64,000 bases of DNA. It comes from Glandiceps talaboti (taxonomy: Eukaryota; Hemichordata; Enteropneusta; Spengelidae). Shown piece by piece: positions 23,724-37,794 of this stretch. The DNA lies in assembly GCF_964340395.1 (NCBI RefSeq), contig NC_135570.1:7818822-7882821 (forward strand), in the 5' to 3' direction. Under the pieces are notes generated by a model. It had not been told where the DNA came from. It saw nothing but the letters and a program-made list of their open reading frames with translations, and did no database searches. A program made the translations under genes and the position numbers. The stretch's first letter is position 1. The number at the start of each line of letters is the position of its first letter.

Positions 23724-23930
23724 AGACATGTTGCTGCCTACAGCAGTCTTGCGAGAGAACTCTTGACATCCAGGGATATTCGAATGGACCCAGGGTCATT
23801 CGACTATCTCCTAAATCTGATCGGACCAATTATTAACGGATGGACACGTATTGCTGTACACTCCCAGGTGGTTTCCCACTTTTCGGATGGACTGGCCTTG
23901 CGATTTCAAGCCATCGGTAAGCTGTTTTAA
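23724..23930 (+). pseudogene. PIF/Harbinger-type transposase N-terminal fragment (HARBI1-like)
   Basis: The open frame reads LARELLTSRDIRMDPGSFDY then LLNLIGPIINGWTR and, after about 15 residues, GLALRFQAIG. The RM-P-SFDYLL-LIGP-I pattern followed by LAL-LR-LATG-like residues is characteristic of the region ahead of the DDE nuclease in Harbinger transposases and HARBI1. A TAG at 23721-23723 interrupts the same frame (KAMAEE before it, RHVAAY after), and the frame ends at TAA 23928. A donor-like 'cggtaagctg' occurs at about 23914. No DDE catalytic core was found downstream. I read it as a dead fragment. An exon of a domesticated gene is a weaker alternative. Confidence 0.55.
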
Positions 23931-24640
23931 AGTTATTTTTGTCCTGTGTCAGTGTAGTTTTGAAACAATCACGTAGTTTGCTGGGAAATATCGGTGTAAT
24001 GAATAGCGTAAGCTTAATTTGAACTGGTTATCTATAGGTACACGTAATGTGATTTACTAACTTAATGTTTACGTATGAATGTTTACAAAAACAGTCTACT
24101 CACCAGATTTGCAATGAGCTGTTGGCTCAATATAGTATAGTATACTGTTTGTTTTATTATCTGTTTGAGTATTTTCACGAGGGTTTGACATTTACCCAGC
24201 CATTATCCGATAAAATTTAAGTTTGCATCTGTTACGTCTAATCATTATTCGATAATAACGGACGATATTATCGGATAGTGTCGGGCTTGGCTTATCTGTC
24301 CCCTGTCAAATATTAGACTCTTAACTAGAAATTAAAACACCTACACTAAACCACTGCAAGTGGTGTTTTACAATATGACCCCCTTTCTATTCCCCCTCCA
24401 CAAACTTCAAGAGTGGTGCTTTTCAAAATGACTCCCAACCAAAAATATCCCCCCAACAACTAAGGTAAAAAAAACAACTACCCCTAAGTGTCAGAGATGA
24501 TTGAACGTATGAGCTTAAGAAGTTCCCTCGTCGTTTCCTAGGTGATACACGTTGGCTATTATAACGTCATACCTCGTGGTTGTATTACTTGCACTACTGT
24601 CATTGGTGTCACTACGTAGCAACGACAGCGTGCCACGCCC

Positions 24641-24693
<53 letters not shown>

Positions 24694-25960
24694 CGCGATT
24701 ACTTTGTCAGTCGAAGTATAGACGCTGCCTATGGTGATGTGCTAAGTCTATGGCATGTCAGCACTCTACACACATTGAACAGTTTAGTATGCAAGGTTCA
24801 ATTTGTTTGATATCACAGGTCAAGTAAGTCATATATTACGAACGATGTTATCATGGGAAAGGGAGTCCACAATATGTAATCCATTTGAGGTATTTCACAC
24901 ACATTATATGATCGTGGTATTGCTAAGCAAGCTTTAATGTAGTAGCTATTAATAACAAACAAAGGGAAATAAAATCCTCCTTCATTTTAATTTGGTTGCA
25001 CATGTCAATTTCATAATTACACATCTTATTTTCAATATGACAGTATTTTAATCATGATGTTCAATAGAGTAATCAGATTTCATTTTTCCAAATGATTTTG
25101 AATTAATAACGTTTACTGTCATAATCCAAGAGACGAATTCAACATCTTCTGATCTAGTTTGGATTTTCAAATGTGATAAATTTTATATCATAATCTTCAA
25201 TTTTTCGTTATTTCTTTCAAAACTTACACTTTAGAAGTGAGAATACTGCAAGACAATAATTGTTATCCAAGATTTTTGAAATATTGCAAATATCGAAAAA
25301 GTGAGAGAGCGCACTTTGTAAGGGCAAGCAACGCCTGGAGCTTTCAGTTTAGATGTTTCATTATGTATAGTTGAATGGAATATGGAGAGACCGGAAGTAA
25401 ACGTAATATGAAGTGAACTTGACTAAAAACGAGGTCAGAGTAAACATTGTCCGTAGTCAGTGGCTCTTATCGATTACGAAATTTCGTGTAACTTTTTGGT
25501 CCTGTAAATTCCATACACTGTAGTCTGGAGCGTGAATGATTCGTCATCACATGTCACGTGTTGACAGAAGCGCCACCTACGACGAATCTTTCAATGTAGG
25601 TAGTTTATTACAAGTTTGATACATAGTTTACGAGAACCCAGCACTCACCTTTACAGCTGATACAAGTTGACCCAGTATGTACTCAGAACAAGAACAGGCT
25701 GGTAAGATATTGACAAATGCTCCAGCTGAAGTTTAGAGCAGTATGAGCCTAGGAGACCAATTTTCTTGAAAATCAAAGTTTCTAAATCTCTCCAAACTTC
25801 GCTATATAAAAACTTGTTCCTGGTATAGTAGGAGTTTACCATCTGTTTTTTTTTCCAAGGAAATCGAACACCTTTTATTTTCCCATTCAGTTATAACAGT
25901 ATTCAGCGGCCATATTAATTTGAAATATACAACATTTTGACCTATACAAATAAATTTCAA

Positions 25961-25962
<2 letters not shown>
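23931..25962. other. intergenic, with (CAA)n microsatellite
   Basis: AT-rich spacer holding an (AAC)n run at 24641-24693 (17 or so units). No other gene, RNA or repeat could be supported. Confidence 0.5.
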
Positions 25963-25991
<29 letters not shown>

Positions 25992-26913
25992 CATACATAC
26001 ATACATACATACATACATACATACATACATACATACATACATACATACATACACACATGTAGTACGTACGTACATACATACATACATACATACATACATA
26101 CATACATACATACATACATACATACATACATACATACATACATACATACATACATACACACATGTAGTACGTACGTACATACATACATACATACATACAT
26201 ACATACATACATACATACATACATACATACATACATACATACATACACACATGTAGTACGTACGTACATACATACATACATACATACATACATACATACA
26301 TACATACATACATACATACATACATACATACATACATACATACACACATGTAGTACGTACGTACATACATACATACATACACACATACATACATACATAC
26401 ATACATACATACATACATACATACATACATACATACATACATACATACATACATACGTACATACGTACATACGTACATACGTACATACATACATACATAC
26501 ATACATACATACGTACATACGTACATACATACATACATACATACATACATACATACATACATACACACATGTAGTACGTACGTACATACATACATACATA
26601 CATACATACATACATACATACATACATACATACATACATACATACATACATACATACATACATACATACATACATACATACGTACATACATACATACATA
26701 CATACATACATACATACATACGTACATACGTACATACATACATACATACATACGTACATACGTACATACATACATACATACATACATACATACATACGTA
26801 CATACGTACATACATACATACATACATACGTACATACGTACATACGTACATACATACATACATACATACATACATACATACATACATACATACATACGTA
26901 CATACGTACGTAC
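25963..26913. repeat. large (ACAT)n array with periodic spacer motif
   Basis: About 950 bp of ACAT units. The left two-thirds is punctuated by 'cacacatgtagtacgtacgt' at about 26051, 26156, 26244, 26341 and 26565. The right third is instead interspersed with ACGT units. All three frames stay open on the minus strand (MYVC peptides) purely because of composition. Confidence 0.97.
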
Positions 26914-27734
26914 AGTCAGTGAAGGAGATTACGTCAATGACCCAAATTATGTAAATATACAACAGTCTTTCGGTGTTTCAAATGAAATATAAAGAAATAA
27001 AAAACATATTTCATAGAAAACCGAAATTATAGAGACAAGTTACAGAGTCAGGAAGATAGTTATGCCCTCGTTCCATATAACCTAACTCTACCATTACAGG
27101 TCAGAAAACTAGTTCACACAGATCATAATTTTATAATGAAAATATCATACTTTAGTAGAGAACTGATTATTGTATAATAACTTTGACATTAATACATAAA
27201 ACCTATTATTTGGGGGTAAAGAGTCATTAATTAAAATGGAAGCCGACGAAATTAAAATGTATGGGAATCAATAATTTTGATGATATTATCCACGTCATTA
27301 TCACTATGATCTATAAGCGCTTCATATACCAGCATTGTCACGTTCAGCCGGTATTTCCAGGTTTTCAGTGCACTGCTTCACGTCGAAATGTTAGCAGTGT
27401 AGGAAGACATGGTCGGGCCAGTTTTTGGAACCAGAGACAGACTACAACCTTAGCGGTAAGTACTACCTCGATCTACTTTTCTGATCGATAACAAACAACA
27501 TTTGAATATTGTGAAAACGCACCTCGAATCGAAAAGTTACGTTTATTTTGATATCGTTATGTTTATTTTTTTAACGGAATCAGTGGACATAGAAGACTTA
27601 GTATGTATTACTATTAGTTTCATATGGAAAATACATTCATGTCATTCTGTATGTGTCATCTTGAGGACATTCTCGTGGCACACGCTACAGCGATATTTCC
27701 ATTCTCACAGAAATATATTTCCCGAGTCCAATAG
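26914..27734. other. region upstream of the opsin gene
   Basis: No confident exon. A possible donor 'tagcggtaagtac' at about 27452 could close a 5' non-coding exon, but nothing independent supports this. Confidence 0.35.
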
Positions 27735-27945
27735 ATTTTGCCTCTTACCACTATGGTCGGGGTTCGAACCCATTCAGGGTTTGATTAAATTTACCACGCT
27801 GTAAGTAAGAAGAGTGTCGCTCAGTTTGACTCTACCGAACAACGCAGGTTTTTCCAGGGTACACGGGTTTCCTCCTGCATTAACACTGAACCCATGAGGG
27901 ACTTCTTGGGAGATAAGTGTTTATATGCTTAAAGAACTACTCAGT
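27735..27945 (+). mobile_element. tRNA-derived SINE-like repeat
   Basis: 'ggggttcgaaccc' at about 27759-27771 matches the RNA polymerase III B box and T-arm loop of tRNAs. It is followed by 'cgcaggtttttccagggtac' and 'acgggtttcctcctgc', then 'aacccatgagggac', a block familiar from invertebrate SINEs (from memory). The A box and the cloverleaf are not intact, so it is not a tRNA gene. Confidence 0.5.
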
Positions 27946-28073
27946 ATAAATGCAGATTTGTTTGTTTTTTTGTTTATTCACAGACAGATTTTTATCTTCA
28001 AGTCGGTAGAATTCAATGCTAGTCAGTGCGTGACAAAAGTCATTTACATCTCAAACTTTTTTATCATTTAGGC

Positions 28074-28159
28074 AAAGTTTTAGAGGTTGAAGTGAAATAC
28101 ATCAATAGACGGGAAGGATTCGTTATCAGCTGTATCCAAGAAGAAGAAGATAGTAGAAG
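28074..28159 (+). other. possible 5' UTR exon start of the r-opsin gene
   Basis: A pyrimidine-rich acceptor 'ttttttatcatttag' ends at 28073, 86 bp before the opsin ATG. A transcript could splice here from an upstream non-coding exon. This is inference only. Confidence 0.3.
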
Positions 28160-30891
28160 ATGTCGATTTCTCTATCTTCGATAAGTCCACTCAACGTGAC
28201 GTCACTGGGCAACACTACTGACATAGTTGTAATAGCAGCAGACTACGTCCCTCCACGATACGTCTTCATCGCCGTGGGCATATACCTTTTAATCGCCGGA
28301 ACTATTGGTTTCTTTGGCAACGGCGTGGTCATTTGGATGTTCAGCACGTAAGTAATACAGATACTCAGTTATTCTATTGCAACTGGTTGTTTTCAGCAAA
28401 CGTCGTTTAATATATGTATGAGGATTGGGTATTTATTTTGGATTTTGAATGGAACAATTTTATCATGGCTTCCTACTTGAAAAAATCAATGAGAAACAAC
28501 ATATATAAAGTCCTTGTTTGTAACTCAATAAATTGCAAAAGATTAATAAACATACAATTGTTCGTACAATAACAAACTTATTATGCTTTTGCAACCTAAT
28601 GAGTTACAAACATAGGCGTGGTCTATGTTGTTTCACATTCATATTTTTCAAGTAGGAAGCCATGATAAAAAATTTTTTTCATAAATTAAAAAAAAATCCA
28701 AAGCAAATACCCATGATGAAAGCTATTAATCCTATTGGTCGAACTCCGACATATCCCGAAACACATAAGACATATTTAATAAATCTCACATTTGTGACAT
28801 TTTTTCACGACCAATGATAAGAGACAGTGATTCTTATCTAGCGCATGCGCAACAACTTTGATATTTTTCAAGTGACCGACAATGCACGAAATTTCATCTT
28901 CATATTATCTGCATTGTTTTACAGGACAAAATATCTCCAAACGCCAGGAAATATGTTAGTTGTGAACCTAGCTGTTAGTGACATATTGATGGATATCTCC
29001 AATTTTCCACCAATGATACTGTCGTGTTTCTTAGACAGATGGGTATTCTTTGAAAGACTTGGTAAGTTTTGTTTTTGTTTCTTTGTTTCTTGAAATAAAG
29101 TTTCGAGTTGTTAAGCCTACGTTACAGGATGGATAGGTTCACTTAGCAGACGTTTCCACAACAGAGCCTGCGAACTCAAATTTTCAAATTTAATATTTTT
29201 GGCCACACATCATCGGCGTCATTTGAAACAAATTTTCGGGCAGATTCTAATACAGGGTAACGAGAAACATAGAACTTAAAAGAGCCACCCCAAGCAAAGC
29301 CATGTACCTTTTTTGTCTCCCTAGGTTGTCTGATTTATTTATCTTGTGGTTCTCTAGGTTGTACTCTGATTTATTCATTTTATTGTTTCCCTAGGTTGTT
29401 TGATTTATTCATTTGTTTGTCCCCCTAGGTTGTCTGATGTATTTAATTTTTGTCTCCCTAGATTGTCTGATTTATCCATTTTCTATTTGTGGCTCATTTT
29501 TTTGACTCCCGAGGTTGTCTGATTTATCCATTTTTGACTCCCTAGGTTGTCTGATTTATTCATTTTTTATCTCCCTAGGTTGTCTGATTTATTCATTTTG
29601 TGGCTCCCAGTTTGGCATAATGTCTATCATTACTATGACAGTAATTGCCTACGATCGGTACTATGTGATATGCAATCCGATGAAAGCTACCAGAACTGTA
29701 ACCAAACGTCGGTCTCTGGTATTCATCATCTTAATCTGGTTATATTGTTCATTCTTTGCCACGGCTCCACTTATTGGCTTCGGTGCATACATCTTTGAGG
29801 GTTACGAACGAAGTTGTACCTTTGACTACCTGACCCAGACAACTATGAATTACGCCTTTGTCTCGTCCCTCTATTTTGGGGTGTTCGTCTTGCCAGTCAG
29901 TTTCATTACGTTCTGCTACGTTAAAATGATAACAATGGTTCGTTCTCATCGTAAGAAATTGGATAAAATACAGGACAACGTGACCAGGAAAGGTAAACCG
30001 AATAAAACTGCAAAACAAATGAAGAAAAAGGCCAAAGAAGCGAAAAAAGAATTTGCCCTTGCTAAAATCTCCATGATCATCATCTCCCTGTTTCTGTTAT
30101 CTTGGACCCCGTATGCAATGGTATGTGTCACGGGTATGTATATTGACGCCTCTCTATTGACACCCCTCATGACATTCTTTCCCGTCATATTTGCTAAAAG
30201 TTCATGTATCTATAACCCACTTGTATATGCACTCACCCATGAAAAATTTCAAAAAGCTGTCAGGGAGCGACTGGGAGGCACATTTCCATGTCTTAAGCAC
30301 TTGGGTGAAACAAAGAAAAAGAAGAAGGCAAAAAAAGAAAGGAAGGAAAAGCGAGGAGTTGGTCGCAGAGATGCAAAAAGGCGTATGTCAATGCAGGAGG
30401 ATGACCATGTCGCCGAACGCTCCACATCTGAAGAGGATGACGACACGGATTTTGATTCGACGTCACAGGCTCCATCGGAGTCTCAGCAATCTGATAGCAA
30501 CTTTAGTACTGAAGGCTCATCACCTCCGACCCAGTCCAGAATTCAGTCGATCAAGAAGGAAATAAACGTACGAATGGAACAGAATCTCAAATCGGCAGCT
30601 CCTACACCCGAGAACCAAAAGCGACAACCAGCTAAAGGTGCCCCAAGTAAATCATCAGAAAATGAACCTGGTCTTATGATGAAGGCCAAAGTAACGGATG
30701 ATGAAAGAGGAGTTAAGAAAGACAGCGAGTCTTCAGAAGTACAAGCAACTACGTCCAAGAAACATGGGGACGATACTAGTGAGATCCTAGCTGAAGAAAA
30801 ATCAAGACAAACGGGTGCCAAGGAGGGAATTGATAATAAAGTATTTGTCGATACCGAAAATGAAAATAAAAAAGCAGTGACGTCACTGTAA
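28160..30891 (+). CDS. rhabdomeric-type (Gq) opsin, melanopsin/r-opsin family
   Basis: Three coding exons, 28160-28347, 28925-29061 and 29579-30891, join in frame to 545 codons. The N terminus has two N-glycosylation sites (NVT, NTT). Helix 1 holds GFFGNGVVIWMFSTTK and helix 2 holds NMLVVNLAVSDILMD. Cys110 and Cys188 are the conserved disulfide pair, DRYYVI (134-139) is the ionic-lock motif, and SCTFDYLT is typical of r-opsins. Helix 6 has LLSWTPYA. Lys315 (FAKSSCIYNPLVY) is the retinal Schiff-base lysine, with NPLVY at 321-325. Tyr113 and Glu182 (the Glu181 equivalent) fit an r-opsin counterion. Loop 3 is long and basic. HEK (329-331) stands where HPK is usual. The tail of about 213 residues is Lys-rich, then Ser/Glu-rich. 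It should be a light receptor acting through Gq and phospholipase C. Canonical r-opsin versus melanopsin needs a tree. Confidence 0.93.
28413..28722. mobile_element. family A foldback MITE inside opsin intron 1
   Basis: The left arm 'tatgaggattgggtatttat' is inverted at the right end near 'caaatacccatgatg'. Internal 'catggcttcctacttgaaaa' pairs with 'ttttcaagtaggaagccatg'. The palindromic centre 'ttgttcgtacaataacaa' is partly decayed. It is the same family as 4887-5263 and fills most of intron 1. Confidence 0.85.
29315..29612 (+). repeat. tandem copies of the opsin exon 3 splice acceptor and exon start
   Basis: The unit 'ccctaggttgtctgattta' plus 'ttcattttt' recurs eight times. AG dinucleotides precede positions 29325, 29358, 29395, 29429, 29462, 29514, 29546 and 29579, with spacing 33, 37, 34, 33, 52, 32 and 33. 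The last copy is the real exon 3 start and continues into 'tgtggctcccag'. The 29546 acceptor is 33 bp upstream and in frame, so its use would insert CLIYSFFISLG. The 29514 acceptor leads to a stop. Confidence 0.9.
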
Positions 30892-31012
30892 ATGGGCAGT
30901 AGGCATGGTAACTGTGAAGCTTGTTTCAATCAACACATTATGATTTATTTATAGGCTTGTATTTTAACGTTAATTTTATAGGAATGTTTTCTTCAGATAT
31001 GGGAACAACGTA

Positions 31013-31018
31013 AATAAA
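31013..31018 (+). terminator. candidate poly(A) signal of the opsin gene
   Basis: AATAAA lies about 120 bp after the opsin stop codon, followed by an overlapping AATAAATA and a T/G-rich segment. Confidence 0.5.
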
Positions 31019-32291
31019 TAAATATTTTGTGAGCCTGTTCACCACCATACTCCAACCAGCTTTACCCGCCAAATTATGTAAATACAAATCTTGTTAGCCT
31101 CTAAGCTTCTTTGAACATTCTTCCAACTTTTCCCTCCAAAATTATGATAATACTATGTAAATATATTTTTAGTCACGGAAGCCAATCTCAGTGGTGTGTT
31201 TTGTTCGCCAGCCAACCTGGAAACGATAGAAATACCATTCACTGTTTCACTAATTGTTTACGTATATTGTTTTGAAAGACTGCTACCAGAACTGATCAGA
31301 CAATTATTTTTATTTCAAATTTAAAAAAAGTAACGAATTTTATTCCACTTACTCGAGTATGTTCTCTCTCAGGCATAACTCGAAGATTCTCGGGCGGAAT
31401 TTTGACGTAATGTAAAATAAATTCGATTTGTTTTGCACACAAACAATTTTGATTGACAGGAGTAACTGCATCGTAATTAAATCAAATATTTTTAATTATT
31501 GCATGTAAACATCCCTCAAAATAGTCATTAGTTTGATTAAATTATAATCTTAATTAAATTGAGGATGAGATGCAGTTAATCAAATTTAGTTTTTAATTAA
31601 AACGATGCATTTCAATTCATGGAAGAAATTTGTGAGTGGAAGACCAGTTGACTGAAACGCATTTTAATTAAATCGACACTTATGATTCGAATTCGAGCAT
31701 AACCTGACAGTTATTGAGCTCAACCACCTGAGGGCGCCCTTTTAGTCATAGAATGAAGTAGAAGAAAGTAGACGGCTGAGCGCTGGCGGATAATTACGCC
31801 CTCGTTATTGTTGTGGTGTTTTATTGTGAACGAACACTTTATAAGAATGGAAATTACTTATTTACTGTTATCATATGTATTTTGGAGCTTAGTTTTTTTG
31901 GCGGGAAGAGAACTGTTCACATTTTGACATAATATACTGCTAGAATATAACTATTCTCACTGTGTAGGAAACATACACCGAACTTGTGCCACTTCGCGGG
32001 AATCCGTATTGTTGTAGGATACAAGTATCTATATGTAAATATCAACTCATACCAACACCAACAAAAGTTGTGATATTTTAAATGTATTGTAAATGACTGA
32101 CATGTATTATCTGAGTTTTTCTTAGTTTTTCTTAATTATGTATGTTTGGTTCAGTTTGGAATAATTTTCAATGATTTCTAAACCCCATTTGTTTATACTA
32201 AATACATTTTACTGATTAGCGCCCAAACCTTGTTTTTGATGTCGATTGCTAAGTTAATCGTAGATTTCACTGCGGAAATAAACTCTTTTAA
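31019..32291. other. intergenic, nothing recognised
   Basis: AT-rich with recurrent 'taattaaat' words around 31470-31670. No exon or RNA gene could be supported. Confidence 0.4.
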
Positions 32292-32690
32292 CTTTTGCTG
32301 TTAGTTTGGTCATGAAAACTCCAACCTATTCTCAGTTAAAATCAAGAAAAAAAACCACGGGTCACGGTACAAATGTTTATAATAGAGGTTAAAATGATAT
32401 CAAAATGTAGTCATTTTAGAATCCAATATGGCCGCTGAATCCAATATGGCCACTGAATCAAATGTAGCCGCTGAATCCAATATGGCCGTTGAACTCTATG
32501 AGAAGATAAAGGATTGACGAAATCCTTGAAAACAAGATTGTGAAACCCCAAATCTCTTTTATTATTTCAAAAGGACCAGGAACAAGCTTTCATACGACAG
32601 AGTTTGGAGAGAATTGAAGAAGTTTGGTTTTCAGAGAAATTTATCACGAGGCTCGTTTTTACCTAACATGTAAATGGAGTAAACGTTGAA
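32292..32690. mobile_element. dispersed repeat family E, copy 1
   Basis: It begins with 'cttttgctgttagtttg' and 'agttaaaatcaagaaaaaaa', as at 37180 and 49255. It ends with 'atttcaaaaggaccaggaac', as at 49465. An 18-bp unit 'atccaatatggccgctga' is repeated four times at 32421-32492. It is non-coding and its ends are not defined. Confidence 0.55.
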
Positions 32691-32729
32691 AAGCAGTTTA
32701 AATTGTTTACCAACTTGCCAAGAATGAAA

Positions 32730-33060
32730 TGCAATTGAGCATTGGCAAATAAAGGCCGATACAAATGAGAAATTGCCTTGTATTCGTTATTTCATTACAC
32801 ATACGTTGTGAATCTAATTTTGTGATGTAATGTGATAGCAGAACATTTACTGCATACAGTATATATATGGATTTTACAGAGACTGAGAATAAGGGTTAAA
32901 TATATAATGAAAGTACAAAATTAAGCAAACAAAATAATGGAATGCAATTGAGCATTGACAAATAAAGGCCGATACAACTGAGAAATTGCTTTGTATTCGT
33001 TATTTCATTACACATACGTTGTGAATCTAATTTAGTGATGTGATGTGAGCACTTCTACTG
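32730..33060. repeat. ~115-bp direct repeat pair
   Basis: 'atgcaattgagcattggcaa' followed by 'ataaaggccgatacaaatga' and 'gtattcgttatttcattaca' occurs at about 32730-32850. It occurs again, nearly identical, at about 32940-33055, with a 90-bp spacer. Confidence 0.85.
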
Positions 33061-34340
33061 CAATTACAAATTTTGGGCGCTCCCCCGAAATTCCTTCCTA
33101 TAAACGCTATGAGATTGTATAATATAAGATGAGAGAATAGCAGTTTTCGCTACACCCTTTATAAGCTATTCTAAATAAATTAAATGAGACTGGGTGTGTC
33201 GCACTGAAAATAACAAAGTCCTTTAACTTGACAATTCGTTTTGTTATTGGTTCACATCATTTGATACATACATTGTGATACTACAGTATGTTTCGGTTTA
33301 CTAAGATATACACAACATGATTCAGTTGTTCCTTGATGTGGTAGTTATATTAGACTAGTGGCTTATAGTGATGCCTCTCGCGTGTAAAGCTAACCCTCTA
33401 GTCAAGTTAAGATAGTCTAAACACTGGAAGCCAAACAAATTGTGTCTCTAATAACTCAAACCTTGATTGCCGCTGTCGTAAAAAGGGCCCCGTGTCCTAT
33501 ATAGTTGGTTTATGTATTTTTTTTTTAATTTTGCAGAATCTGTGGCATAACTGTTGGAAACTTATTAATGTTAGCCTAGAATTTCGCAATCTGCTAATAC
33601 GTATAATGATATAATCAATATGCTATTACCGGTATGTTGCCCTTACGGAAGACATTCAGCGAAAAAAAAGATTTGTTTGTTTTCTCATCATCCATTCAGT
33701 AAAGAAAACATCGATTTTGATGACGTATTCAGTAAGACATATCTATCTCCGTTGCCATGGAGCTCCTAAATGAGATATACACAGCTTTGAACTGTTGTAC
33801 CCATCCCACAGCACTTCGGGGAACAAAATGTTATTACCTTGGATTTTTATATTGTTAGATAAAATCTGTGGTAAATGATGAATTTCATTCAAGGGACTTT
33901 GAGAAATTATATATTGCTGAATGATGTACATGAAAACTGAAATTGTATTCATGTCTGACTGATTACAAAACATACCTCTAGAGAGTGTCTGTATATCAAT
34001 GGGAAGAATCTCATTGTCATCATTCCAATTTCAATTGGGTTCTCCTAAAAAGATTAAAAAATGATTGCTAGGGAATCACACAGAGTTCATCTAACTTTTA
34101 GAAAGGAAAAAAAGCGCACTCATGTTTTCGACATTAATGGGTGACCAATTTTTTACCTACCCTGCTCCTTACCGAACAACTGGCAGATGGCTTTCAAGGC
34201 GGAAACACATGTCTATATAATATGTCGATAGTAAATGGATTTATATCAAATGGAAGGAGTGTGGAGAATACAAGTAAGATAGATGTGGAGTTAATATAAA
34301 ATGAAACATTAGAACGGATTTAACATATTTGATATATGGT
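33061..34340. other. intergenic, nothing recognised
   Basis: No supported exon, RNA gene or strong repeat. Confidence 0.4.
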
Positions 34341-34352
34341 TAATATGGTTAA

Positions 34353-34393
34353 ATGTGTGTGTGTGTGTCTGTGTGTCTGTCTGTGTCTGTCAC

Positions 34394-34443
<50 letters not shown>

Positions 34444-34534
34444 ATGTATGTATGTATGTATGTATGTATGTATGTATGTATGTATGTATGTATGTATGTA
34501 TGCATGCTTGCATGCATGCATGCATGCGTGCGTG

Positions 34535-34573
<39 letters not shown>

Positions 34574-34600
34574 ATGTATGTATGTATGTATGTATGTATC
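34353..34600. repeat. compound (GT)/(GTCT)/(GTAT)/(GCAT) microsatellite
   Basis: Consecutive runs of GT, GTCT, GTAT, GCAT, GT and GTAT. Open frames on both strands come only from the composition. Confidence 0.95.
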
Positions 34601-37159
<2,559 letters not shown>

Positions 37160-37430
37160 CGGAATAAAAATCATAAAGTTTGCTGTTATTTTGTTCAAGA
37201 ATACTTGCTCGCAATTGAAATCAAAGAAAAAAAAATCAGGGTCATCGTATATGAGCATCACGCCATTTTGGAATACAAAATGGCCGAGCATCGTCGTAAA
37301 CCACAGATGCCTCTTTTACGGCACCGTCAAAAGACGCACATTAATTCACAGTGTCGCGGAAGAAATATCAGCCCTGGTTTGCGAGAATTTGCCCGGAGGT
37401 GTATTTTACCTTAGAATGTAATATCCGTTG
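37160..37430. mobile_element. dispersed repeat family E, copy 2
   Basis: Combines the left module ('agtttgctgttattttg', 'gaaatcaaagaaaaaaaaat') seen at 32.3 and 49.3 kb with the CpG-richer right module seen at 12.9 kb. An unbroken 103-codon frame crosses it but has no recognisable motif. Confidence 0.55.
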
Positions 37431-37794
37431 AAAAGGAGATTGATGGATGCAAGAAATAACAAAACAAGTTGTGACGTAGTACACGCGTCATTCGGTGTTA
37501 TTGATTGGAGGTGGTACAATTCACCTATACTTGTTCCGTTATTAAATATACAATTTTATTTTCACAACATAAAAAACCAACAACGTTAACGTCACATCTA
37601 TTTTGCTGTTATTTTCGTTTGAATGTTGTTTGTTCATTCCCAACCAAGGTTCTTCCGCAATTACATGTTTTATATAATTATGCAGCAAATCATTATCGTG
37701 TCTGTTGTAAAGGCCGCTGACTCACTAACTAGATGTTGGGACAAATATGTCAATTTTCTAAAATTATGCAGCATTAAACAAATTACGATGGGAA

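Noticed and set aside
25887-26962. Three overlapping minus-strand open frames of 312-338 codons (MYVC repeats)
   Set aside because: They are direct translations of an (ACAT)n array, open in all frames because the unit contains no stop. There is no gene structure.
27759-27771. tRNA gene suggested by ggttcgaaccc
   Set aside because: Only the T-arm/B box is present. No acceptor stem, D arm or anticodon arm could be built upstream, so a SINE is the better reading.
29514-29578. Continuous open frame running into opsin exon 3 as a longer exon
   Set aside because: It is the tandem copy of the acceptor region. Conserved helix-3 alignment and exon 2 phase fit a start at 29579. The 29546 alternative is reported as a finding only.
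30543-30929. 128-codon minus-strand frame opposite the opsin tail
   Set aside because: Antisense shadow of the Lys/Ser-rich opsin coding sequence.
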